This document shows, in pieces, positions 1-5,346 of a DNA stretch of 5,985 nt. Each line of letters begins with the position of its first letter. Position 1 is the first letter of the stretch. A program made the translations under genes and the position numbers. The DNA is from DATDRS01 sp035291605 (GTDB lineage: Bacteria; Chloroflexota; Anaerolineae; Anaerolineales; UBA6663), in NCBI GenBank assembly GCA_035291605.1, contig DATDRS010000287.1, forward strand, positions 1 through 5,985, written 5' to 3'. The notes under the pieces are model-generated. The model was given only the letters and a program-made list of their open reading frames with translations, did not search any database and was not told the DNA's origin.

Positions 1-544
1 GGGCGCACACCGCGCCGCCGCCCTCGAACGAAAAGTACTGGTCCTCCGCCACGATCCGCTCGCCGCCGACCACGCACCGGAACAACTCCGGCTGATACCC
101 GGCGAGGCCAAGCAACTGCAGTTCGTAATAGCGCGCGGTCAACGCCAGATCGGACGAAGCGCACAGCCAGTCGAGCGCGTGGCCCAGCAGGTCGTACATC
201 TCGCGGTTCTCCTGCTCGTCGGGCGTGAATTTGTCGAGCAGTTCCACCGCATAGGCCGCATACGCGCCGCGCAGCAGGTCTTCACGCAGCGGGCGGTACG
301 CGCTCAAGGTCTCCGCCTGCGTGATGAGGTCGAGGTCGCGGCCTTTGGCGAGCAGGAGCCGGACGCGCGTGAACAGTTCGAGATGCCCGGCCTTGCGCGA
401 GGCGGGCTTGCGAATGCCTTTGGCCACCACGCGCACCTTGCCCCGCTCCGGCGTAAAGAGGGTGAGCAGGCGGTCGGTCTCGCCAAAATCTTTGCGCCGC
501 AGGACGATGGCTTCGGTGCGGTAAGTGCGCTCGCGGGAAGGCAC
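1..544 (-). CDS. recO: DNA repair protein RecO, N-terminal part (cut by window edge)
   Basis: RecO acts with RecR to load RecA onto SSB-coated single-stranded DNA in RecF-pathway recombinational repair. I read 181 codons from a GTG at 544-542. The N-terminus (RTYRTEAIVLRRKDFGETDR, residues 7-26) and the following TLFTPERGKVRVVAKGIRKP form the typical RecO OB-fold, about residues 1-80. They are followed by the start of the helical domain (LREDLLRGAYAAYAVELLDK, about 86-105). The window ends inside the zinc-finger region (GGGAVC, 175-180). At residues 157-161 the usual CxxCG reads CVVGG, so one zinc-ligand cysteine appears to be lost. No ATG, GTG or TTG lies in frame just upstream, and the RecO motif begins a few residues after this GTG, so the start is well supported. 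There is no Shine-Dalgarno; a TATAAT box lies 6 nt upstream. The C-terminus, roughly 60-80 residues in a usual RecO, is outside the window. Confidence 0.93.
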   Translation of the reverse strand, partial: MPSRERTYRTEAIVLRRKDFGETDRLLTLFTPERGKVRVVAKGIRKPASRKAGHLELFTRVRLLLAKGRDLDLITQAETLSAYRPLREDLLRGAYAAYAVELLDKFTPDEQENREMYDLLGHALDWLCASSDLALTARYYELQLLGLAGYQPELFRCVVGGERIVAEDQYFSFEGGGAVCA

Positions 545-550
545 AAGGGG

Positions 551-556
551 ATTATA
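551..556 (-). promoter_or_regulatory. -10 box (TATAAT) of recO, placed for a leaderless transcript
   Basis: On the minus strand a perfect TATAAT ends 6 nt before the recO GTG (TATAAT-CCCCTT-GTG). A start site 6-8 nt downstream of the hexamer would fall on or next to the start codon, which leaves no room for a ribosome binding site. No good -35 hexamer is seen at the usual spacing; the nearest TTG-rich candidates are too close or too far. The box lies at the edge of the repeat-rich spacer, so the repeat may have carried or shaped this promoter. Confidence 0.5.
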
Positions 557-559
557 CCT

Positions 560-660
560 AAAATCCCAACTTCAAAACCCCAAGCTCCAAATGGAACCGC
601 GGATGACGCAGATGACGCGGATTTCTTGTTTCTCCCCATCCGTTCCGTTCAATCCGTTGA
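560..660. repeat. Dispersed-type intergenic repeat cluster between the ROK gene and recO
   Basis: The spacer consists of low-complexity modules that I recognise from intergenic regions of many Chloroflexota and other environmental genomes. On the minus strand these are a CCGTT-rich part read as ACGGATTGAACGG (about 638-658), the module AATCCGCGTCATCTGCGTCA within 595-624, and a TTGGAGCTTGGGG/TTGAAGTTGGGATTT part (about 561-590). Within 602-618 the unit GATGACGC occurs twice with a 9-nt period. The module at 638-658 overlaps the 3' end of the ROK gene and supplies its final residues and stop. Membership of a dispersed family is recalled, not tested; only one copy is in this window. Confidence 0.55.
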
Positions 661-1626
661 CAAACCCATCAGGTCTTGAGCCAACGCGACCGCGCCCCAC
701 AAGGGCGCGTCGTCGCCGAGCGCGGCGGGCGCGATCTCCGCCGAGATTTCGGGGAGCGTGTTGGCGCGGGCGGCGCGGCGCACCTCGGCCCACCACTTCT
801 CGCCGGATTTGGTTACGCCGCCGCCCAAAATCACCCGCTGCGGATTCATCAACGAGAGCGCATTGCCGATGCCCGCCCCGAGATGACGCGCTGCTTCGAG
901 CAAAATTCCTTCGGAGAAGGCATCGCCCCACTGAGCGGCGCGCGCGATCAACTGGGCAGTGACGGCCCGAAGGTCGTTGCCCGCCAACTCGCGCAGAACC
1001 GCGCCTGCCTGGGGCTGGGTTTCCAATAGTTCGCGCGCCCGCCGGGCCATCGCCGGACCGCAGGCGAGGACCTCCACGCACCCACGCCTCCCGCAGATGC
1101 AGATGGGGCCGGCCGGGTCAATCACCGTGTGCCCGATCTCGCCCGCCATCTGATCCGCGCCGCGATAGACGCGGCCATTGATCACCCACCCGCCGCCGAC
1201 CCCCGTGCTCACGGTCATATACAGCATACTCGCGCACCCCTGCCCCGCGCCAAAGCGGTGCTCGCCCAACGCGGCGGTGTTCGCGTCGTTGTCCACGCTT
1301 ACCGGCGCGCCGAACCCGGTCTGCAGCCGTTCGCGCAGGGGCCAGTCCTCCCAGCCGGGGACGTGATGCGAGAGCCGGACGCGCCCGCGCTCAAAATCCA
1401 CCGGCCCGCCAAAACTCACGCCGACGGCTGCGAGTGGGCCGGGATGTGCGGTGAGCAGACCGCGCGCAAGGCCGAGCATCATGGTCATGTCGGAGTCCGC
1501 ATCCGCGCCGGGCGGGGCGGCCTGCTGGCGACGGTCAACCCACACGCGCTCGCCCGCGCGGGCCAGCGCCGCCGTGTGCTTCGTGCCGCCGAAGTCGAGG
1601 GCCAGGAGGAGAAGGGGATCGCTCAT
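649..1626 (-). CDS. ROK-family sugar kinase (glucokinase-like)
   Basis: A 325-residue cytoplasmic protein of normal length for a ROK kinase, which phosphorylates a hexose or amino-hexose with ATP at entry to glycolysis or amino-sugar use. Visible features are the phosphate loop DFGGTK (11-16), a second glycine-rich segment SFGGPVDF (71-78), the catalytic segment VDNDAN (111-116) with D114 as expected general base, and STGVGGGWV (140-148). The EIGH motif (163-166) supplies H166, and CICGRRGCVE (176-185) supplies C176, C178 and C183; together these make the structural zinc site. A late nucleotide-binding segment reads RVILGGGV (264-271). There is no N-terminal helix-turn-helix, so it is an enzyme rather than a NagC/XylR-type repressor. 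The exact sugar cannot be read from sequence; glucose, N-acetylglucosamine and N-acetylmannosamine are all possible. The ATG is preceded by a -10-like hexamer at 6 nt and by no ribosome binding site. The C-terminal GLSTD and stop lie in repeat-like sequence. Confidence 0.93.
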   Translation of the reverse strand: MSDPLLLLALDFGGTKHTAALARAGERVWVDRRQQAAPPGADADSDMTMMLGLARGLLTAHPGPLAAVGVSFGGPVDFERGRVRLSHHVPGWEDWPLRERLQTGFGAPVSVDNDANTAALGEHRFGAGQGCASMLYMTVSTGVGGGWVINGRVYRGADQMAGEIGHTVIDPAGPICICGRRGCVEVLACGPAMARRARELLETQPQAGAVLRELAGNDLRAVTAQLIARAAQWGDAFSEGILLEAARHLGAGIGNALSLMNPQRVILGGGVTKSGEKWWAEVRRAARANTLPEISAEIAPAALGDDAPLWGAVALAQDLMGLSTD

Positions 1627-1632
1627 TTCGAT

Positions 1633-1638
1633 ATTTTA
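1633..1638 (-). promoter_or_regulatory. -10-like box (TAAAAT) of the ROK gene, leaderless placement
   Basis: On the minus strand TAAAAT is followed by six bases (ATCGAA) and then the ATG, the same geometry as at recO. There is no Shine-Dalgarno between box and start. The -35 position with 17-bp spacing (1656-1661, TTCCGC) is a poor match. A perfect 8-bp palindrome, CGTATACG (1641-1648), lies just upstream of the box and could be an operator half-site or chance. Confidence 0.4.
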
Positions 1639-1704
1639 TCCGTATACGACCAGGCGCGGAATGACGATACAGTGCAGGTTGGGCAGGTAACTGGATAAGA
1701 GGGC

Positions 1705-1710
1705 TATAAT
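1705..1710 (+). promoter_or_regulatory. -10 box (TATAAT) of the receiver-flavoprotein operon
   Basis: A perfect TATAAT lies in the divergent intergenic region, about 100 nt before the GTG of the first operon gene. The best -35-like sequence, TTGGGC at 1679-1684, gives a long 20-bp spacer, so the promoter is weak by consensus or uses an activator or a non-housekeeping sigma factor. A transcript from here would carry a leader of about 90-95 nt, unlike the leaderless arrangement of the two minus-strand genes. Confidence 0.4.
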
Positions 1711-1758
1711 TAGCAGGAACCCGGCTGGCACGAGCGGCCAGGGGCCTAACCGTTCAGC

Positions 1759-1777
1759 GTTTGCCAGGGGGGCAAAC
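1759..1777 (+). promoter_or_regulatory. Stem-loop in the leader of the receiver-flavoprotein operon
   Basis: GTTTGCC, a loop AGGGG and GGCAAAC form a perfect 7-bp inverted repeat in the predicted 5' leader. A second, weaker one, CTGGC-N7-GCCAG, lies just upstream (1725-1741). No U-tract follows, so it is not an intrinsic terminator. It could be an mRNA structure or a protein-binding palindrome; the sequence does not distinguish these. Confidence 0.35.
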
Positions 1778-1794
1778 AGCCAACATTCTGAGTT

Positions 1795-1803
1795 GAGAGG
1801 AAG
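1795..1803 (+). promoter_or_regulatory. Ribosome binding site that fixes the GTG start at 1811
   Basis: GAGAGGAAG lies 7 nt before the GTG at 1811, a strong Shine-Dalgarno at proper distance. It argues against the TTG at 1793, which is in frame but whose first codons would lie within this site. The protein from the GTG starts VAKPVIFTVDDDP, the normal beginning of a receiver domain. Confidence 0.7.
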
Positions 1804-1810
1804 CCGATCT

Positions 1811-3466
1811 GTGGCAAAACCGGTTATTTTTACTGTGGACGACGACCCGATGGTGTTAAGCGCCGTCGAGCGCGACCTGCGCAAGAAGTATGGGCAGGAT
1901 TACCGCCTGATGAAAGTCAATTCGGGCAGCGCGGCGCTCGGGGCGTTGAAAGAATTGCAGAAGCGCGGCGAGACGGTGGCCCTGTTCCTCGCCGACCAGC
2001 GCATGCCGCAAATGACCGGCGTGCAGTTCCTCGAGCAAGCGCGCGCCCTCTTCCCCGAGGCTAAGAAAGTCCTGCTCACCGCCTACGCCGACACCGAGGC
2101 TGCCATCTACGCCATCAACCACGTCGAGCTGGATCACTATCTGATGAAGCCGTGGGACCCGCCCGAGGAGCGCCTCTACCCCGTCCTCGACGAACTGCTC
2201 GAAGACTGGAAGGCCCACATGCGCCCGTCGTTCGAAGGCATCCGTGTCGCGGGGACGTTGTGGTCGCTCCCCACACACCAGATCAAGGACTTCCTCGTCC
2301 GCCACCAACTGCCCTACCGCTACCTCGACATCGAAGACGACGCGGGGGCGCGGGCGCTCGTCGAAGGGGTTAACCAGGGGCAGGCCAGAATCCCGACGAT
2401 CTTCTTCCCGGACGGCTCCATGCTCGTCGAGCCGACGCTGCAACAGGTGGCCGAGAAAGCGGGCCTCCCGACCGACGCGACGATGCGGTTTTACGATCTC
2501 ATTATCATCGGCGGCGGGCCGGCGGGCCTCTCGGCGGCAGTATACGCGAGTTCAGAGGGCGTGGACTGCCTGCTGATCGAGAAACACGCGCCGGGCGGGC
2601 AGGCCGGGAGCAGTCCGAAGATCGAAAACTACCTCGGCTTCCCGATGGGTATCTCCGGCGGCGACCTCACCCGGCGCGCGACGACGCAGGCCCGCCGCCT
2701 CGGGGCCGAGATCCTCACCGCGCAGGCGGCGACCACCGTCCGCTTGCTCGACCGCTACAAGATCGTCACGCTCGCGAATGGAACGGAAGTCAGCTGTCAC
2801 GCGCTGCTGCTCGCCGCCGGCGCATCGTTCAACACGCTGAAGATGCCGGGCGCGGCGCAGCTGACCGGCGCAGGCATTTATTATGGCGCGGCGCACACAG
2901 AGGCCTATTACTACAAAGATCAGGCGGCCTTCGTCGTCGGCGGCGCGAACTCGGCGGCGCAGGGCGCGCTGTTTCTGAGCCGCTACGCCAGCAAGGTGAC
3001 GATGCTGATCCGGGGCTCGGAACTCGCCGCCGCCCAGCACCTCGTCAACGCCCTGCGCGCCGACCCGAAGATCGAGATCCGCCTGAACACCGATCTGGTC
3101 GAGGCGCACGGCACAGAGAAACTCGAAGCCATCACCGTCAAAAACATGCCGACGGGCGTGACCGAGACCTTACCCGCCGCCGCGTTGTTCGTATTCATCG
3201 GCGTCAGGCCGCAGAGCGATCTCGTGGCCGACCTCGCCCTGCGCGACCCGAAGGGGTACGTGCTCACCGGCCCGGATTTGATGCCGGGCGGCAAACGGCC
3301 CGCCCATTGGCCGCTCGACCGCGACCCATTCCTGTTCGAGACGAGCGTGCCCGGCCTGTTCGCCGCAGGCGACGTCCGGTTCGGGACCATTCACCGCGTG
3401 GTCTCCGCCACCGCCGAAGGCGGCACAGCGGTCATGATGATCCGGCAGTATCTCAAAACGTTGTGA
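1811..3466 (+). CDS. Fused response regulator / glutaredoxin-like / thioredoxin-reductase-like flavoprotein
   Basis: 551 residues in three modules. (1) Receiver domain, about 1-130: acidic pocket D10-D12, phosphoacceptor D62 (ADQRMP), T90 (LLTAYAD) and K113 (LMKPW), all present, so it should be phosphorylatable. (2) Glutaredoxin-fold module, about 141-220: GTLWSLPTHQIKDFL (148-162), LDIEDD (172-177), cis-Pro segment RIPTIFFPDG (193-202); the usual CPxC is replaced by SLPT. (3) Thioredoxin-reductase-like module, about 227-551: FAD loop IIIGGGPAGLSAA (231-243), GGQAG (262-266), NAD(P)H loop VVGGANSAAQGA (375-386), FAD motif LFAAGD (516-521). The redox CxxC expected before the NAD(P)H domain is absent; that stretch reads YYGAAHTEAYYY. 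The whole protein has only two cysteines, C253 and C329, far apart. It therefore cannot use the classical dithiol relay. Databases name such proteins fused response regulator/thioredoxin-disulfide reductase; from what I recall, loss of these cysteines is usual in the group. Its stop overlaps the start of the kinase gene (TGATG), and that kinase is its likely phosphodonor. The true substrate is unknown. Confidence 0.92.
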   Translation: MAKPVIFTVDDDPMVLSAVERDLRKKYGQDYRLMKVNSGSAALGALKELQKRGETVALFLADQRMPQMTGVQFLEQARALFPEAKKVLLTAYADTEAAIYAINHVELDHYLMKPWDPPEERLYPVLDELLEDWKAHMRPSFEGIRVAGTLWSLPTHQIKDFLVRHQLPYRYLDIEDDAGARALVEGVNQGQARIPTIFFPDGSMLVEPTLQQVAEKAGLPTDATMRFYDLIIIGGGPAGLSAAVYASSEGVDCLLIEKHAPGGQAGSSPKIENYLGFPMGISGGDLTRRATTQARRLGAEILTAQAATTVRLLDRYKIVTLANGTEVSCHALLLAAGASFNTLKMPGAAQLTGAGIYYGAAHTEAYYYKDQAAFVVGGANSAAQGALFLSRYASKVTMLIRGSELAAAQHLVNALRADPKIEIRLNTDLVEAHGTEKLEAITVKNMPTGVTETLPAAALFVFIGVRPQSDLVADLALRDPKGYVLTGPDLMPGGKRPAHWPLDRDPFLFETSVPGLFAAGDVRFGTIHRVVSATAEGGTAVMMIRQYLKTL

Positions 3467-4914
3467 TGAGACAGACCCGCCGGGTCTCGGAGACCCGGCA
3501 GGTCTTGCCGCCGATGAGCATCGAGTTCCTCCAGCGTTTGCCCCTCTTCGCCGACCTGCCCGAGGCTGACCTGCGCGCGCTGTACCAACGGGCGGAACCG
3601 ATGACGCTCCCGGCCGGCGAGTGGCTGATGCGCGAAGGCGAGATGGGCGACGCACTGTACGTGGTGTTGGAGGGCGGGATCGAGATTAGCAAGCGGTCTG
3701 GCGAGCAGGAGGTGACGCTGGCGGTGCGCGGGCCGGGCGAGGTGATCGGCGAGATGGCGCTGCTCGACCAGACGCCGCGCTCTGCCTCCGGGCGCATCGT
3801 GCAGGACGTTTCCCTTTTGAAGATCAGCAAAGAGGCATTCAGGCAAGTACTGGCCGCCAGCCCGACCGCTGCGCTGGCGCTCCTGAACACGGTCAACACG
3901 CGCCTGCGCAGCACCGAGGCCATGCTCCGCCAGAGTGAAAAGATGGCGGCCCTCGGCACGCTGGCCGCCGGGCTGGCGCACGAACTGAACAACCCCGCCG
4001 CCGCCGTCCAGCGCAGCTCCAGCCAATTGCGCGACGCCTTCGGCGCGTGGCAGCGGTTGACGAGTCAACTCGACACGCTGAGCGTTGATCCGCCCCAGGT
4101 CGAGGCCATTCACACGCTGCGCGAGGAGGTCGTCAGACGCGCCGCCGCGCCCGCCAGCCTCGACCCGCTCACCCAAAGCGATTTAGAGAGCGCGTTACAG
4201 GACTGGCTGGAGAGCCGGGGGGTGGATCAGGCGTGGGACCTGGCTCCGACTTTGATCACGTACGGATTGGACAAATCCGCGTTGGCCAGGTTGGCCGGCA
4301 ATTTGTCGCGCGACCATTTGTCCGTCGTGATCCGGTGGCTGGCGGCGAGCTGCTCTTTATTCACGCTGATGGACGAGGTGCGGATGGGTGCGGAGCGCCT
4401 CTCCGAGATTGTCAAGGCGGTGAAAGCCTACGCCTACCTCGACCAGGCCCCGATCCAGGAAGTGGACGTGCACGAGGGGCTGGAGAACACGCTCGTCATC
4501 CTGCGGCACAAGCTGAAGTCCGGCGTCAACGTGGTGCGCGATTACGCCTCCGACCTGCCGCGCATCGAGGCTTACGCGAGCGAACTCAACCAGGTGTGGA
4601 CCAATCTCATTGACAACGCGGTGGACGCGATGCAGGGCCAGGGCCAGCTCACGCTGCGCACCTACCGGCGGGATGACCGCATCGTGGTCGAAATCGGCGA
4701 CGACGGGCCGGGCATCCCGCCCGAGATTCAGCTCCGCATCTTCGACCCCTTCTTCACGACCAAGCCTCCCGGCTCTGGCACAGGGCTGGGTCTGCACATC
4801 GTCTATCACAGCGTGGTGGACCAGCACCGCGGCCAGATCCATCTCGCCTCTCAACCCGGCGCGACGACCTTTCAGATCGTGCTCCCCATCCAACTCCCGC
4901 GAGGTCACCGATGA
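3466..4914 (+). CDS. Histidine kinase with N-terminal cyclic-nucleotide-binding domain
   Basis: 482 residues from the ATG at 3466, which shares one base with the preceding stop. No transmembrane segment is seen, so the sensor is cytoplasmic. Residues 2-16 (RQTRRVSETRQVLPP) are encoded by an inserted palindrome; the native N-terminus is probably MSIEFLQRLPLF at 17 (ATG 3514), which is the alternative start. Domains: cyclic-nucleotide-binding beta-roll about 23-140, with phosphate cassette GEVIGEMALL..TPRSAS, including E96 and R105, the residues that bind ribose and phosphate in CRP-type domains; H-box HELNNP with phosphoacceptor H172; an unusual helical insertion of about 100 residues (193-296); second DHp helix about 297-326 (GAERLSEIVKAVKAYAYLD); HATPase with N-box N380/N384, DDGPGI (412-417), FDPFFTTK (426-433) and GTGLGL (438-443). 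All catalytic boxes are intact. It probably phosphorylates D62 of the flavoprotein encoded next to it. The ligand could be cAMP, cGMP or another molecule. It overlaps the next gene by ATGA. Confidence 0.93.
   Translation: MRQTRRVSETRQVLPPMSIEFLQRLPLFADLPEADLRALYQRAEPMTLPAGEWLMREGEMGDALYVVLEGGIEISKRSGEQEVTLAVRGPGEVIGEMALLDQTPRSASGRIVQDVSLLKISKEAFRQVLAASPTAALALLNTVNTRLRSTEAMLRQSEKMAALGTLAAGLAHELNNPAAAVQRSSSQLRDAFGAWQRLTSQLDTLSVDPPQVEAIHTLREEVVRRAAAPASLDPLTQSDLESALQDWLESRGVDQAWDLAPTLITYGLDKSALARLAGNLSRDHLSVVIRWLAASCSLFTLMDEVRMGAERLSEIVKAVKAYAYLDQAPIQEVDVHEGLENTLVILRHKLKSGVNVVRDYASDLPRIEAYASELNQVWTNLIDNAVDAMQGQGQLTLRTYRRDDRIVVEIGDDGPGIPPEIQLRIFDPFFTTKPPGSGTGLGLHIVYHSVVDQHRGQIHLASQPGATTFQIVLPIQLPRGHR
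3471..3512. repeat. Palindromic dispersed-type element inserted at the start of the kinase gene
   Basis: Bases 3473-3505 form a 33-bp inverted repeat centred on 3489. The innermost 10 pairs (3479-3488 with 3490-3499) are perfect, and five further pairs follow after one C/A mismatch (3478/3500). The core reads CCGGGTCTCGGAGACCCGG. I recognise this as a common intergenic palindrome of Chloroflexota and some other phyla; that is recall, not a search result. GATGAG occurs exactly on both sides (3465-3470 and 3513-3518), as a target-site duplication would. Element plus one duplicate is 48 bp, so the kinase frame is kept. In the mRNA it would form a stable hairpin just after the first start codon and before the second. 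Confidence 0.7.
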
Positions 4915-5339
4915 ACGACAAACAACTGAAGGAACTCTACAAATCCATCAAGACGATTGCGAGCGTGGGCGTCTCCGCCAACGAGGACAAGCCAAGCTGG
5001 GGTATCACTTACTATCTCAAAGAGCAGGGGTATCGCATCCTCCCGGTGAACCCGACCGCGAAGGAGATTCACGGCGAAAAGGTTTACCCGGACCTGCTCT
5101 CGATCCCGGATAAGGTGGACGTGGTGCAGTTGTTCCGCCCGTCGGAAGAGGTGATGCCGTTTGTCGAGCAGGCGATCCAGATCGGAGCCAGGGTGGTATG
5201 GATGCAGCAGGGGATTTCAAACGCGGAGGCGGCCAAAAAGGCGGAGGCGGCCGGGCTGCAGGTGATGATGGACCGGTGCATGCGGATGGAGCATATCCGG
5301 CTGTTCAACTCGCCGCTGTCCTTTCTCCGAGGCCGCTGA
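4911..5339 (+). CDS. CoA-binding protein, YccU type
   Basis: 142 residues, the usual length of this family of stand-alone Rossmann-fold proteins related to the CoA-binding domain of succinyl-CoA synthetase. Visible are SVGVSANEDKPSWGITYYL (18-36, nucleotide/CoA loop), GYRILPVNP (40-48), the VDVVQLFRPSEEV segment (68-80), ARVVWMQQGISNAEAAKKAE (93-112) and AGLQVMMDRCMRMEH (114-128) with the conserved cysteine C123. The start ATG overlaps the kinase stop (ATGA), and GAGGT at 4901-4905 gives a Shine-Dalgarno at 5-nt spacing, so it is translationally coupled to the kinase. Family members bind CoA in structures, but no cellular role is established. Its place in this operon suggests a link to thiol or CoA redox state; that is inference. 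Confidence 0.9.
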   Translation: MNDKQLKELYKSIKTIASVGVSANEDKPSWGITYYLKEQGYRILPVNPTAKEIHGEKVYPDLLSIPDKVDVVQLFRPSEEVMPFVEQAIQIGARVVWMQQGISNAEAAKKAEAAGLQVMMDRCMRMEHIRLFNSPLSFLRGR

Positions 5340-5346
5340 GCAGGCC

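Noticed and set aside
602..618. GATGACGC tandem as a CRISPR or microsatellite array
   Set aside because: Only two 9-nt units inside a longer repeat-like module, with no spacer pattern.
304..639. Minus-strand ATG frame across the recO start
   Set aside because: It is in a different frame from the RecO protein and starts inside the repeat spacer; the RecO frame opens with GTG at 544.
1129..1698. Plus-strand open frame opposite the ROK gene
   Set aside because: It is antisense to a gene with all ROK motifs, has no recognisable domain, and is expected from GC-rich third positions.
1793..1810. TTG start for the flavoprotein
   Set aside because: The TTG and next codons overlap the strong GAGAGGAAG ribosome binding site that serves the GTG at 1811.
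3307..3465. Upstream extension of the kinase frame to an ATG at 3307
   Set aside because: It would overlap 160 bp of the flavoprotein C-terminus, where the flavoprotein frame carries clear FAD motifs; the extra residues are Arg/Pro-rich shadow sequence.
3391..4176. Long minus-strand open frame opposite the kinase (261 codons)
   Set aside because: Shadow of the kinase coding sequence with skewed Arg/Gly/His composition and no known motif. The same holds for minus frames at 1856-2443, 2552-3109 and 4357-4908.
5217..5346. In-frame extension of the hsdR fragment to the TGA at 5217
   Set aside because: This part shows no HsdR similarity and mostly lies antisense to the CoA-binding gene.
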